DNA of 44,489 bases from Dehalococcoidia bacterium. GTDB lineage: Bacteria; Chloroflexota; Dehalococcoidia; GIF9; AB-539-J10. The notes beneath the pieces were generated by a model that worked only from the letters and a program-made list of their open reading frames with translations, ran no database searches and was not told the DNA's origin. The stretch lies in contig PWZA01000008.1 in the NCBI GenBank assembly GCA_003567655.1, positions 1 to 44,489 of the forward strand, read 5' to 3'. Below are positions 18,261 through 28,878 of this stretch, one piece after another. Within the stretch, counting starts at the first letter, position 1; every line of letters starts with the position of its first letter. The translations under genes and the position numbers were made by a program.

Positions 18261-20360
18261 ATGGATCTAGTCTGGATCGGTGTGATCGCTGGACTTGTGG
18301 GAGCAGCGGTGGTTGCATACTTCGTGCGGTATGTTCTGAGGCAGTACCCGGGATCGGAGAGGATCAGAGAGATTTCCGATGCCATCAAAGAAGGGGGGCT
18401 TGCTTTCATACACAGGGAGTACCGCACACTGGGTGTTGTGATAGCTGTGATCGCAATGATCCTTGCAATCGTGCCTGACCTGGGCTGGAGGATATCTGTA
18501 GCATTTGTCTTCGGAGCCTTATCCTCCATGGGGGCAGGATATGCCGGCATGAACATAGCTCTCAGGGCGAATGGCCGCACATGCGCAGCAGCACAGAAAA
18601 GCCTGAACCAGGGGCTGAAGGTATCTTTCAGGGGAGGAGCGGTCATGGGGTTGACGGTGGTAAGCGTCGGCCTCATAGGTCTATCTATTCTGTACTTCGC
18701 CTGGCATGATCTTCCCGGCTTTCGGTTTCTGTTTGTAATCCCTGCTTATGGAACCGGTGCTTCACTGGTAGCCCTGTTCTCCAGAGTTGGTGGGGGGATC
18801 TTCACCAAGGGGGCGGATGCCGGCGCCGACCTGGTGGGTAAGATAGAGGCAGGAATACCTGAGGATGATCCCAGGAATGCCGCAGTGATAGCCGACAACG
18901 TGGGCGACAACGTAGGTGATGTATGCGGCATGGGCGCTGACCTCTTCGAGTCCTATGTGCAGACAGTTATTGCTACCATGACACTTACTACTGTCGGCGT
19001 CGTGGTAGCCCCATGGGTTACGGAAACCCTGTTTCCTGGCCTTCCGGAGGCACTTGCTCTGCAACACGCCTGGTGGCTACCCATACTGATAATGGCGGGG
19101 GGAATTCTGGCCTCCGTCATCGGCTGCTTCCTGGTCAGAATAGGAGAGAAGCTGGAGATGGCCGCCCTACTGGGAGCTTTGCGCCGCGGCACACTGGGAG
19201 CCACGATCCTCGCCGCGGTATTCGGCTTCCTGGTAATCCACTTCCTGGGTGCCAGTTTAGGGCTCTTCTGGGCCATGCTTGCCGGTCTTGTCGCCGGCGC
19301 ATTGATAGGGGAAAGCACCAACTACTTCACCTCTTATGCCTTCAAGCCAACTCAAGAGATCTCCGAAGCCTCCACTACGGGTGCCGGCTCTACTATCATC
19401 CGGGGCTTCGCCACCGGCATGATGAGCACGTGGCCGCCGATAGTCCTGATAGCTATAGCGATTGTCGTATCCTTCCAGTTCGGCAGCTTCTATGGGGTTG
19501 CCCTCGCCTGCGTAGGCATGTTATCTACACTGGGAGTAACACTGGCTACAGATGCCTACGGCCCCATAGCTGACAATGCCGGAGGAATAACCACACAAGC
19601 CGGGTTGCCTGATGAGGTCCGCGAGAGGACAGATGCCCTGGATTCTCTGGGGAATACCACTGCAGCGACAGGTAAAGGATTTGCCATCGGCGCTGCGGCT
19701 ATGAACTCACTGGGCCTGATTCTGGCTTTTTCTATGGCCGTGGGCATCGTGACGATTTCATCCGCCGGAGAACTCATGCTGCCCGAAGCTCTGAGTCTAC
19801 TCAGTGTGCCAATCATAGTCGGTCTGATACTGGGTGCCCTTATGCCTCCCGTCTTCTGCGCCATGACCATGAAGGCGGTGGGGGTGACAACGGCGGCGAT
19901 CATAGAAGAGGTCCGCCGGCAATGGCGCGAGATTAAGGGACTGATGGACGGGACAGTCCGACCTGAATACGGCAAGTGCGTGGATATTGCCACCAAGATA
20001 GCATTGAGACAGATGCTGCTTCCTTCAGTGATGACCATAGTCGCCCCGGTGATTGTTGGGATAGTGCTCGGCCGGTACGCCCTGGCCGGATTTCTCATCG
20101 GTGCCCTGGTTACCGGTCTTGTCCTCGCTATTACACTGAACAACACCGGTGGCGCCTGGGACAACGCCAAGAAGTGGATTGAGGCCGGCAAGTTTGGAGG
20201 CAAGGGCTCGGAGGCCCACAAGGCCAGTGTCGTGGGGGATACGGTGGGAGACCCAATGAAGGATACAGCCGGGCCATCACTTAACATAATGCTCAAGCTG
20301 ATGTCGGTAATCTCATTGATGCTAGCGCCCGTGTTGATGCACTTCCACGGCCTTATTTAG
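18261..20360 (+). CDS. hppA: Membrane-bound ion-translocating pyrophosphatase
   Basis: ADNVGDNVGDVCGMGADLFESY, TDAYGPIADNAGGI, GNTTAATGKGFAIGAAA, GDTVGDPMKDTAGPSLNIMLK motifs. Confidence 0.96.
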   Translation: MDLVWIGVIAGLVGAAVVAYFVRYVLRQYPGSERIREISDAIKEGGLAFIHREYRTLGVVIAVIAMILAIVPDLGWRISVAFVFGALSSMGAGYAGMNIALRANGRTCAAAQKSLNQGLKVSFRGGAVMGLTVVSVGLIGLSILYFAWHDLPGFRFLFVIPAYGTGASLVALFSRVGGGIFTKGADAGADLVGKIEAGIPEDDPRNAAVIADNVGDNVGDVCGMGADLFESYVQTVIATMTLTTVGVVVAPWVTETLFPGLPEALALQHAWWLPILIMAGGILASVIGCFLVRIGEKLEMAALLGALRRGTLGATILAAVFGFLVIHFLGASLGLFWAMLAGLVAGALIGESTNYFTSYAFKPTQEISEASTTGAGSTIIRGFATGMMSTWPPIVLIAIAIVVSFQFGSFYGVALACVGMLSTLGVTLATDAYGPIADNAGGITTQAGLPDEVRERTDALDSLGNTTAATGKGFAIGAAAMNSLGLILAFSMAVGIVTISSAGELMLPEALSLLSVPIIVGLILGALMPPVFCAMTMKAVGVTTAAIIEEVRRQWREIKGLMDGTVRPEYGKCVDIATKIALRQMLLPSVMTIVAPVIVGIVLGRYALAGFLIGALVTGLVLAITLNNTGGAWDNAKKWIEAGKFGGKGSEAHKASVVGDTVGDPMKDTAGPSLNIMLKLMSVISLMLAPVLMHFHGLI

Positions 20361-20455
20361 ACACGGCAATCGAGGCATGCTCTCAGAATAGGGGGCTTCC
20401 AACTCTTGCACAAGAAGCCTCGTAAAGCAGGGCTGACAGCCCGTTAGATTTCCTT

Positions 20456-20484
20456 TTGTGAACCACGAGCGGCGGTGCTACAAT
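20456..20484 (+). promoter_or_regulatory. Candidate uvrA promoter, predicted to yield a leaderless mRNA
   Basis: TTGTGA-N17-TACAAT with the -10 ending 7 nt before the uvrA ATG. Confidence 0.6.
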
Positions 20485-20491
20485 AGCGCAT

Positions 20492-23347
20492 ATGCCGGAT
20501 GCCATATTTGTCAAGGGAGCCAGAGAGCACAATCTTAAGAACATAGACGTCATCATCCCCCGGAATAGACTGGTGGTCATCACCGGCGTTTCAGGCTCGG
20601 GAAAGAGTTCTCTGGCCTTCGATACCATATATGCCGAGGGACAGCGTCGCTACGTGGAATCATTATCCGCCTACGCCCGGCAGTTCCTGGGGCAGATGGA
20701 GAAGCCGGACGTTGATTACATCGAAGGTCTCAGTCCGGCCATATCCATCGACCAGAAGGGACCGCCTCATAACCCCAGGTCAACAGTGGGCACCCTGACC
20801 GAGATCTACGACTATCTGCGCCTTCTCTTTGCTCGTATCGGGCATCCTCATTGCCCCGAGTGCGGGAGGGCGATCTCACGCCAGACGGTGCAGCAAATCG
20901 TCGACGCAGTAATGGAGATGCCCGAAGGTAGTCGCATCATGATCCTGGCGCCACTGGTCAGAGACCGCAAGGGTGAACACCAGGTTCTTCTCACGGATCT
21001 GCAAAAGGCAGGCTTTGTGAGGGTGAGGGTTGACGGACAGATTTATGACCTATCTGAGGAGCTTCAACTGGATAAGAACAGGAAGCACACCATTGAGGTA
21101 ATTGTAGACAGATTGGTGATAGAGAGAAACGAGAACGCCACACGGGTCGCTGACTCTATTGAGACAGCATTGAAGCTGGGGTCGGGCGTGGTGCTTGTCA
21201 AAGTGCTTGACGGCGAGGAATCTCTGTTCTCAGAGCACTTTGCCTGCGTATATTGCGGCATCAGCCTGGGCGAAATCGCTCCCAGGACATTTAGCTTCAA
21301 CAGCCCCTACGGAGCCTGCCCGGCATGCACCGGGCTGGGTCGTAACCTTGAAATCGACCCTAAGCTTGCCATACCGGATAAGAGGCTGAGCCTCGCCGAG
21401 GGAGCAATCCAACCATGGGCGAGGAACGGTCAGCTCAAGCCATGGTACGATGGCATACTTCAATCTCTCAGTCGTCGCTACGGCTTCTCGTTGTCCAGGC
21501 CTGTAAAGGACCTTAGCGAAGAGACACTGCATATGCTCCTTTACGGCAACGGGGGAGAGCCTGTTCCTGTGACATATGAAGACAGATACGGCAGAACACG
21601 CCAGTATTACGCCAATTTCGAAGGTGTGCTTCCAAACCTGGAGCGCCGTTACAGGGAGACAGATTCCGACAACATAAGGGCCGACATAGAGCGGTATATG
21701 ACATCCAACCCGTGTCTCACCTGCCAGGGCAGGAGACTGAAACCGGAGTCTCTGGCCGTTACTATCACCGACAGAAGCATAATGGACATCGCCACACTGC
21801 CTGTTACGAGATCTCTGGCCTGGGCAGAGCAACTGGGCGATAGTATCAGTACTCGCGAGCTCTCCATAGCTAAGCAGATTATCAGGGAGATTCAGGCCCG
21901 TCTGGGCTTCCTCAAAGACATAGGTCTGGGCTATCTGACGCTGGACCGTCCCTCAGCGACATTGAGCGGCGGTGAGGCTCAAAGAATTCGCCTGGCCACC
22001 CAGATCGGCAGCGGACTTACCGGTGTCCTCTATATCTGTGATGAGCCCACGGTGGGTCTGCATCCTGCCGACGGCTCTCGGCTGATAACAATGCTCAGTC
22101 ATCTAAGGGACCTGGACAATACAGTGATAATCGTTGAACACGATGAGGCAGTAATGAGAGCTGCTGACTACATAGTTGATATGGGACCCGGAGCCGGCAA
22201 GCAGGGAGGCAGTGTGGTTGCAGCAGGGTCACTAGAGGACATACTGAACTGTCCTCAGTCAGTAACGGGACAGTATCTCAGCAGGAAGAGGCAAATCCCG
22301 CTGCCGTGCAAGCGCCGAGCGGGCTCGGGAGAGGAACTGATAATCAAGGGGGCCAGAGAAAACAACCTGAAGGGGATTGATGGGCATATCCCGCTAGGCA
22401 GATTTGTCTGCATTACCGGCGTATCCGGAAGCGGTAAGAGCTCGCTTATCAACGAGGTGCTGTACAAAGGTTTGACCCGCCTCCTTTATCGAGCCAAGGA
22501 AAGGCCTGGAGAGTGTGACAGTATCCGGGGTATCGAGCACATCGATAAGGTGGTCAACATCGACCAATCACCGATCGGTCGTACGCCGCGGAGCAATCCT
22601 GGCACCTATACGGGAACGTTCACGCCTGTTCGTGAGCTCTTTGCCGCTGTTCCCGAGGCAAGGATGCGGGGATATCAACCGGGACGCTTCTCCTTCAACG
22701 TTAAAGGCGGGAGGTGTGAGGCCTGCCAGGGAGCAGGCTACGTTCAGATAGAGATGCAGTTTCTGGCCAATGTCACAGTTCCCTGCGAGGTATGCAAAGG
22801 CAAGAGGTATAACCGTGAAGCGCTGGAGATCAGTTTCAAGGACAGAAACATTGCCCAGGTGCTGGACATGACGGTGGAAGAAGCCTTGCTTTTCTTCCAG
22901 CACTTTCCCAGAGTGAACAACAAGCTGCAAACCCTGAGAGACGTAGGCCTTGGGTACATCCGCCTGGGACAGCCAGCTCCTACTCTCTCCGGGGGCGAGG
23001 CACAGCGTGTAAAACTGGCCGCCGAGCTATCACGTCGTTCCACAGGCAAGACCCTATATATACTCGACGAGCCGACCACAGGCCTGTCTTTCTCAGACAT
23101 TGCCTGCCTGCTCGGTGTGCTGCAGCGACTGGTAGAGCAGGGTAATACTGTGATCATCATTGAACACCAGCTTGATGTGATCAAGAATGCAGACTGGATC
23201 ATCGACCTCGGCCCCGGAGCAGGCGACGATGGCGGATATCTGGTGGGTGCGGGGACCCCTGAGGAGCTGGCAAAGAACGATGCCTCTTCCACAGGGCAGT
23301 ACCTGCGTGGTATATTATCACCGCAGCAAGAGAAGGTGCTAACATGA
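20492..23347 (+). CDS. uvrA: Excinuclease ABC subunit A
   Basis: 951 aa; [36 protein letters not shown], two Walker A motifs and zinc motifs. Confidence 0.98.
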   Translation: MPDAIFVKGAREHNLKNIDVIIPRNRLVVITGVSGSGKSSLAFDTIYAEGQRRYVESLSAYARQFLGQMEKPDVDYIEGLSPAISIDQKGPPHNPRSTVGTLTEIYDYLRLLFARIGHPHCPECGRAISRQTVQQIVDAVMEMPEGSRIMILAPLVRDRKGEHQVLLTDLQKAGFVRVRVDGQIYDLSEELQLDKNRKHTIEVIVDRLVIERNENATRVADSIETALKLGSGVVLVKVLDGEESLFSEHFACVYCGISLGEIAPRTFSFNSPYGACPACTGLGRNLEIDPKLAIPDKRLSLAEGAIQPWARNGQLKPWYDGILQSLSRRYGFSLSRPVKDLSEETLHMLLYGNGGEPVPVTYEDRYGRTRQYYANFEGVLPNLERRYRETDSDNIRADIERYMTSNPCLTCQGRRLKPESLAVTITDRSIMDIATLPVTRSLAWAEQLGDSISTRELSIAKQIIREIQARLGFLKDIGLGYLTLDRPSATLSGGEAQRIRLATQIGSGLTGVLYICDEPTVGLHPADGSRLITMLSHLRDLDNTVIIVEHDEAVMRAADYIVDMGPGAGKQGGSVVAAGSLEDILNCPQSVTGQYLSRKRQIPLPCKRRAGSGEELIIKGARENNLKGIDGHIPLGRFVCITGVSGSGKSSLINEVLYKGLTRLLYRAKERPGECDSIRGIEHIDKVVNIDQSPIGRTPRSNPGTYTGTFTPVRELFAAVPEARMRGYQPGRFSFNVKGGRCEACQGAGYVQIEMQFLANVTVPCEVCKGKRYNREALEISFKDRNIAQVLDMTVEEALLFFQHFPRVNNKLQTLRDVGLGYIRLGQPAPTLSGGEAQRVKLAAELSRRSTGKTLYILDEPTTGLSFSDIACLLGVLQRLVEQGNTVIIIEHQLDVIKNADWIIDLGPGAGDDGGYLVGAGTPEELAKNDASSTGQYLRGILSPQQEKVLT

Positions 23348-23904
23348 AAAGCCAGCTCGATAGGGGCAAGGTCCTTGATTCTATCTACGAGAACGTGCAC
23401 GATACTAACATGATCAAGCATATGCTGGCCACGGAGGCGATCATGCGTACCCTAGCCAAAAGGCTCGGGGAGGACGAGGACGAGTGGGGGCTGACAGGGC
23501 TGGTTCACGACATAGACACGGAACTGGTCAGTCATGACATGACCAGCCATAGTAGATTGGGAGCCGATATAGCCCGGGAACTCGGGGCAAACGACGCCAT
23601 GACTCATGCCATTTTGTGTCACAATGAGGCTCACGGTGTTCCTCGTGAAAGCAAACTGGATATGGCCCTCTTCTGTGCGGATCCTCTGAGCGGACTGATC
23701 ACCGCTGCTGCTCTTGTTCGCCCCGATAAGCTGAAGGGGCTGACTACCAAGTCGGTTATGAAGCGCTTTCGTGAGAAGAGCTTTGCTGCCGGAGTGGATC
23801 GGGAACAGGTGACGCAGTGTCAAGAGATCGGAATCGAGCTTGAAGAGTTCATAGATCTGGGAATCCAGGCGATGCAAGGAATCGCTTCAGACCTGGACCT
23901 GTGA
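23344..23904 (+). CDS. HD-domain hydrolase
   Basis: [14 protein letters not shown] motif; ATGA overlap with uvrA stop. Confidence 0.82.
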   Translation: MKSQLDRGKVLDSIYENVHDTNMIKHMLATEAIMRTLAKRLGEDEDEWGLTGLVHDIDTELVSHDMTSHSRLGADIARELGANDAMTHAILCHNEAHGVPRESKLDMALFCADPLSGLITAAALVRPDKLKGLTTKSVMKRFREKSFAAGVDREQVTQCQEIGIELEEFIDLGIQAMQGIASDLDL

Positions 23905-24537
23905 GATAACACCAAGCTCTCTAACCACATCAACGAAATTCTCCATAGGTCTGTATTCCAGGTTGTTCTCCCTGAAATATGCCAGCAATTCGCCCGTGGC
24001 GAAGACATGACGGGCTTGTCTTGCCGGCGCAATGTCAGAGTAGCCGTTACCCATATATATTACCCTGTACCCCGACTCCAGGAATGATCGAATGTATGCC
24101 TCCTTGAAACCATCTGCCAGTTGCTGACCATCGGGCCCTATATACTGAACCTTGATCCCTCCGGGATGAAAGCAGGCCTGTGCCGCGTGAACCTCCACGT
24201 TCTCCAAGCCTAACTCCTTAAGGGTGGAATCTATGTAGAAATCCAGACCGTTACTCACGATGGCAAATCTGAGGCCTCTTCTCACGCAGTAATCCACCAT
24301 GTCACAGAAACCCTCCCGCACTCTGACCTTATCCTTCAGGATATCAAGCACCGTCTGTTTGTCCTCCTTGACCATGGCAAAAGCTCTGGTATTGAACTCC
24401 AAAACCGATGTCTTCCGTTCTCTGTACTCTTTAAGCAATTGTCGCCAGTCTCCCCGGGCATAGGCATCGAGGATGAAGAAGCTAGCATCTCCCTCTGTTA
24501 TGGTTCCGTCGAAATCACATTGAACCATTGTTCTCAT
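23887..24537 (-). CDS. HAD-superfamily phosphatase, MtnX-like; start at MRTMVQCDFDGT (ORF extends upstream)
   Basis: QCDFDGTITEGDASFFILD, FAIVSNGLDFYI, YMGNGYSDIAPA. Confidence 0.82.
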   Translation of the reverse strand: MRTMVQCDFDGTITEGDASFFILDAYARGDWRQLLKEYRERKTSVLEFNTRAFAMVKEDKQTVLDILKDKVRVREGFCDMVDYCVRRGLRFAIVSNGLDFYIDSTLKELGLENVEVHAAQACFHPGGIKVQYIGPDGQQLADGFKEAYIRSFLESGYRVIYMGNGYSDIAPARQARHVFATGELLAYFRENNLEYRPMENFVDVVRELGVISQVQV

Positions 24538-24747
24538 GGCATCGCACCCGTGCCTGCTGGAGAGTGTCATAGCACTGCTGGCATGGTCAAAGGCAGTATA
24601 GGTTAGCACATTGGATCCGCGGGATAAACCCGCCCGGATGAAGCACGGCTCTCCAAAAACCGGCCTTACACCCTTATTGCGGAACCAGCACACCCGCCGT
24701 TTCTGAAACGATCGGAGAGGGTTGGACCGGGCAACCAGAACAGCCAG

Positions 24748-24776
24748 TTGACACCACAATTATCTTGTGTTAAATT
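24748..24776 (+). promoter_or_regulatory. Candidate str operon promoter
   Basis: TTGACA-N17-TAAATT, about 140 nt upstream of rpsL. Confidence 0.6.
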
Positions 24777-24825
24777 GTGAGGTTGGTGTCTACTAGCAGG
24801 TGAGAACTTAGAAAATAGCAAAAGC

Positions 24826-24852
24826 CGGCTGGCTTAAGCCGAGCCGAATTTT
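24826..24852 (+). terminator. Attenuator-like hairpin in the str operon leader
   Basis: CGGCTGGC-TTAA-GCC(G)AGCCG followed by AATTTT. Confidence 0.45.
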
Positions 24853-24915
24853 CCTAGTGTTGACCGGCGGATAACCAGGCGGCTTTTCACTTGCCTAGAA
24901 TAGGGGAACAGAAGT

Positions 24916-25329
24916 ATGCCGACGGTAAATCAGTTAGTTCGCAAAGGGCGTAAGAAGATCGGAAAGAAGAGCGACGTTCCGGCATTGCATTACGTCCGAA
25001 ATACAATGAAGGCCAGGGTTAGCTGGGGACAGGGAGCACCTCAGAAGAGAGGGGTATGCGTTCAGGTTAAGACGGTCACACCCAAGAAGCCTAACTCAGC
25101 GCTACGCAAAGTGGCCCGTGTCAGGCTGACCAACGGGATGGAAGTCAGCGCCTATATTCCGGGGGAGGGCCACAATCTTCAGGAGCACTCGGTGGTCCTG
25201 ATTCGTGGTGGTAGAGTGAAGGATGTTCCCGGGATTCGCTACCATATAGTACGTGGCACTTTGGACACAGAAGGAGTAGCCAACCGGAGGCGGGGTCGTA
25301 GTAGGTATGGAGCCAAGGCCCCGAAATAG
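24916..25329 (+). CDS. rpsL: Ribosomal protein uS12
   Basis: [40 protein letters not shown]. Confidence 0.98.
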   Translation: MPTVNQLVRKGRKKIGKKSDVPALHYVRNTMKARVSWGQGAPQKRGVCVQVKTVTPKKPNSALRKVARVRLTNGMEVSAYIPGEGHNLQEHSVVLIRGGRVKDVPGIRYHIVRGTLDTEGVANRRRGRSRYGAKAPK

Positions 25330-25341
25330 CAAGGATGTCAA

Positions 25342-25815
25342 ATGCCAAGAGACGCAAGAAGAGTAGTTAAGAGAACGCCACAACCCGACGCCAAATACGA
25401 CAGCGTGACGGTGTCGAAGTTCATCAACAGGCTTATGATACGCGGGCAAAAGGCCACGGCTGAGCGGATCGTCTACGATGCCCTGCAGATCGCTGCCGAG
25501 CAGGTCAATAGCAGTCCCGACGAAGCCCTTGAGCGAGCAATCAAGAGCGCGACGCCCCTTGTTATGGTGAAGTCACGCCGTGTAGGTGGCGCCACCTACC
25601 AGGTACCCATGGAGGTTGCGGAGGACCGGGGACGCGCCCTTGCTATGAGGTGGCTGATCGCCTCGGCGCGGGCCCGTAGCGGCAAGTCTATGAAAGTTAA
25701 GCTGGCAGCGGAGTTAGCGGACGCTATTCAGGGTCGAGGAGTCACAATCAAGAAACGAGAGGATATTCACAGGATGGCAGAGGCCAACAAGGCCTTTGCG
25801 CACTATCGCTGGTAA
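25342..25815 (+). CDS. rpsG: Ribosomal protein uS7
   Basis: [44 protein letters not shown]. Confidence 0.98.
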   Translation: MPRDARRVVKRTPQPDAKYDSVTVSKFINRLMIRGQKATAERIVYDALQIAAEQVNSSPDEALERAIKSATPLVMVKSRRVGGATYQVPMEVAEDRGRALAMRWLIASARARSGKSMKVKLAAELADAIQGRGVTIKKREDIHRMAEANKAFAHYRW

Positions 25816-25821
25816 AGAGCT

Positions 25822-27927
25822 GTGTCGAAAGCAGTACTTGAGGTAAAGGACAAACCCATGTCGCGGCCATTCGCCCTAGAGCAGATTCGAAATATAGGGA
25901 TCATCGCTCACATAGACGCTGGCAAGACCACGGCTACTGAGATGATCCTGCACCATGCGGGACGCACTTACAAGATCGGAAGCGTGGATGCAGGGACTGC
26001 CGTAATGGATTGGATGCAGCAGGAGAGAGAGAGAGGCATCACGATCTCATCAGCAGCTACTACATGCCGCTGGCAGGACCATCGCATAAACATCATCGAT
26101 ACACCCGGCCACGTAGATTTCACCGCCGAGGTCGAGCGCAGTCTCCGTGTCCTTGATGGCGGAGTGGTCATCTTCGATGGCGTTGCAGGAGTGGAAGCAC
26201 AATCCGAGGCGGTTTGGCGCCAGGCAGACAAATACGGCATAGCCAGGATCTGCTTTGTCAACAAGATGGACAGGCTTGGTGCTGACTTCGACCGTACCGT
26301 GACTATGATCAACGAGAGGCTGCGCAGCAAGGCCTTACCAGTACAGCTACCCATAGGAAGCGAGAAACTCTTTAGAGGCATCATGGACCTCGTTGAGAAC
26401 AAGATCGTTTCTTTCAATTCAGATTCAGATCCGAACTCTATTCCTGATGACAGCGATGCGTCGCTCGCCAAGCATCGCCAAGCACTGATAGAGACCCTCG
26501 CCGAGATGGATGAAGAAATCATGGTGACCTACCTTGATGGAGAGGAGATCACTGCCTCCGCCATCAAGAGCGCAATAAGAAGGCTGACTGTTTCCAACCG
26601 CGTAGTGCCTGTCCTCTGCGGCAGTGCCTTGAGAGACAAAGGAATCCAACTGTTGCTCGATGCAATCGTCAACTACCTCCCCTCGCCAAACGATATACCT
26701 CCCGTTGTAGGCACCAACCCTAGAAGTGGCGAGGAGGTTCGTCGGGTGACGAGTGATGACGAGCCCTTTTCGGCGTTGGCGTTCAAGACGGTTTCCGACC
26801 CGTTTATGGGCAGGCTGGTCTACCTCCGTGTGTACTCAGGAAGGATTAGAGCAGGGGCACAGATCCTGAACTCCATCATAGACAAGAAGGAGAGGTTGGG
26901 TAAGCTCTACATCATGCATGCCGACCACCGAGAAGAAGTGGACCGTACCGAGGCCGGTGCCATTGTGGCAACGCTCGGACTTAAGCAGACGGCTACAGGT
27001 GACACCCTTTGCGACCCCACAAGGCCGGTGCTCTTCGAGGCAATACGATTTGCGGAGCCTGTGCTGGCCATGGCTGTTGAGCCCAAGAGTAAGGCTGACC
27101 AGGACAAGCTAGATGATACCCTGGCCAAACTGGCTGTTGAAGACCCGACCTTCAAGTTCTACCTTGACCAGGATACAGGACAGACCCTGATCGCGGGCAT
27201 GGGCGAACTCCACCTCGAGGTGCTGATGGACCGCGTGTTCCGTGAATACGGGATAAAGGTCAACGCCGGCAGGCCTCAGGTAGCTTATAAAGGTACGATC
27301 ACCGTTCCCGTCGAATCTGAAGGCAGGTTTGTGCGCCAATCGGGTGGCCGGGGCCAGTTCGGTCATGTCTGGCTCAAAATAGAGCCTGCTGAGCGTGGCA
27401 GCGGCTTTGAGTTTCGCGACCAGGTTCGCGGCGGGGCGATTCCCAGAGAATTCATCCCGGCGGTACAAGCCGGTGTTAAGTCAGTTATGCAGAGCGGAGG
27501 ATCATCCGGCTATCCTATAGTAGACGTGAAGGTTACCTTGTACGATGGTAGTTTCCACGAGGTTGATTCTTCGGAAGTGGCCTTCAGGATGGCAGGCTTC
27601 ATGGCCATGAGGGAAGGGGTAGACAAGGCCAAACCCGTCGTGCTTGAGCCGATTATGGAGGTGGAGATAATAACTCCTAACCAGTTCGTTGGAGACATTA
27701 TCGGCAGTTTAACTGCCAGAAGAGCTCATATCGCAGGGGTTGAGGGTCGCGACGAGTCCTCTACCATTCGCTGTCTGGTTCCTCTGGCGGAGACATTTGG
27801 TTTCGCCGGCGATTTGAGGTCGCTCAGTCAAGGGAGGGCGAGCCATACCATGCAGTTCCATCACTATGCGGAATTGCCTCAAAATATGGCCGACCAGATG
27901 TCTGCAAAGGCGGGAAGAAACAGATGA
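25822..27927 (+). CDS. fusA: Elongation factor G (GTG 25822 or ATG 25858 start)
   Basis: [48 protein letters not shown]. Confidence 0.98.
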   Translation: MSKAVLEVKDKPMSRPFALEQIRNIGIIAHIDAGKTTATEMILHHAGRTYKIGSVDAGTAVMDWMQQERERGITISSAATTCRWQDHRINIIDTPGHVDFTAEVERSLRVLDGGVVIFDGVAGVEAQSEAVWRQADKYGIARICFVNKMDRLGADFDRTVTMINERLRSKALPVQLPIGSEKLFRGIMDLVENKIVSFNSDSDPNSIPDDSDASLAKHRQALIETLAEMDEEIMVTYLDGEEITASAIKSAIRRLTVSNRVVPVLCGSALRDKGIQLLLDAIVNYLPSPNDIPPVVGTNPRSGEEVRRVTSDDEPFSALAFKTVSDPFMGRLVYLRVYSGRIRAGAQILNSIIDKKERLGKLYIMHADHREEVDRTEAGAIVATLGLKQTATGDTLCDPTRPVLFEAIRFAEPVLAMAVEPKSKADQDKLDDTLAKLAVEDPTFKFYLDQDTGQTLIAGMGELHLEVLMDRVFREYGIKVNAGRPQVAYKGTITVPVESEGRFVRQSGGRGQFGHVWLKIEPAERGSGFEFRDQVRGGAIPREFIPAVQAGVKSVMQSGGSSGYPIVDVKVTLYDGSFHEVDSSEVAFRMAGFMAMREGVDKAKPVVLEPIMEVEIITPNQFVGDIIGSLTARRAHIAGVEGRDESSTIRCLVPLAETFGFAGDLRSLSQGRASHTMQFHHYAELPQNMADQMSAKAGRNR

Positions 27928-28232
27928 CTTCGCAGAAGGTACGGATAAAGATAAAGAGCTTCGATCACAGATTGGCCGATCAAGCAGTAAGGCAAATACT
28001 AGAGACGATCGAGCGTACAGGGGCCATAGCAGTCGGCCCTGTTCCGCTGCCCACACATATAGAGAAGTTCTGCGTTATCCGTTCGCCCAACATCGATAAG
28101 GATTCCCGAGAACAATTTGAGATCAGGACCCATAAGAGGTTGATAGATATTGTGCAGCCAAGTTCCAAGACTATAGATGCTCTAAGTCAACTCAATCTAG
28201 CATCCGGGGTCGAGATCGATATTAGGTTGTAG
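27924..28232 (+). CDS. rpsJ: Ribosomal protein uS10
   Basis: 102 aa; [53 protein letters not shown]. Confidence 0.98.
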   Translation: MTSQKVRIKIKSFDHRLADQAVRQILETIERTGAIAVGPVPLPTHIEKFCVIRSPNIDKDSREQFEIRTHKRLIDIVQPSSKTIDALSQLNLASGVEIDIRL

Positions 28233-28240
28233 TTGAGACT

Positions 28241-28867
28241 ATGTATCCAGGTATTATCGGTAAGAAGATCGGCATGACTCAACTGTTCGAGGACAGCGGA
28301 GAGGCTGTTGCGGTGACTGTCATTCAGGCCGGCCCTTCAGTGATAACTCAGATTAAGAGTGCAGACAAGGATGGTTATAGCGCCATCCAGTTAGGCCTCA
28401 TCGTGGATGAGACTAAGAAGTGCCGGCTCAACTCGCCACAGAAGGGGCATCTCCGTGGGATAGAGAGGGTTTCCCATCTTCGCGAGTTCCGAACCTATGA
28501 CACCGAGTCAGTGAAGCGCGGGGACAAGGTAGATGTGAGCGCACTTAAGCGTGGTGACACGGTGACCATAACCGGCATCTCGAAAGGCAAGGGCTTTGCC
28601 GGCGTGGTGAAGCGACACGGTTTCGCGGGCGGACCGAAGAGCCATGGTCAGACTGACCGGCATCGTGCCCCCGGCTCCATTGGTGCGACCACATATCCCG
28701 GGCGGGTGTTCAAGGGGAAGCGCATGGCAGGACACATGGGTAATGCGAAGGTGAAGGCTCGTAACCTCGAGGTAGTTCAGACCGACCCGGAACGTAATCT
28801 GCTGTTGGTCAAGGGCGCAGTTCCCGGAGCCAACGGTGGTCTCTTGATAGTTGAGAAAGCGAGTTAA
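28241..28867 (+). CDS. rplC: Ribosomal protein uL3
   Basis: GIIGKKIGMTQLFEDSG, GKGFAGVVKRHGFAGGPKSHGQTDRHRAPGSIG. Confidence 0.98.
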   Translation: MYPGIIGKKIGMTQLFEDSGEAVAVTVIQAGPSVITQIKSADKDGYSAIQLGLIVDETKKCRLNSPQKGHLRGIERVSHLREFRTYDTESVKRGDKVDVSALKRGDTVTITGISKGKGFAGVVKRHGFAGGPKSHGQTDRHRAPGSIGATTYPGRVFKGKRMAGHMGNAKVKARNLEVVQTDPERNLLLVKGAVPGANGGLLIVEKAS

Positions 28868-28878
28868 GGAAACAGGAA

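Noticed and set aside
19556-20296. 246-aa minus-strand ORF inside hppA
   Set aside because: Low-complexity shadow of the strongly supported hppA frame; no recognisable family or ribosome-binding site.
20427-20460. GGGCT-GAC-AGCCC hairpin with downstream T-rich stretch between hppA and uvrA
   Set aside because: Short stem and T-tract displaced about 5 nt; too weak to call a terminator, and the T-rich part overlaps the uvrA -35.
22744-23421. 225-aa minus-strand ORF overlapping the uvrA 3' end
   Set aside because: Antisense shadow ORF of uvrA; Ser/Arg-rich composition, no family motif.
24538-24759. 74-residue N-terminal extension of the MtnX-like ORF
   Set aside because: The domain begins at MRTMVQCDFDGTIT; upstream residues look non-coding and the region carries the divergent rpsL promoter.
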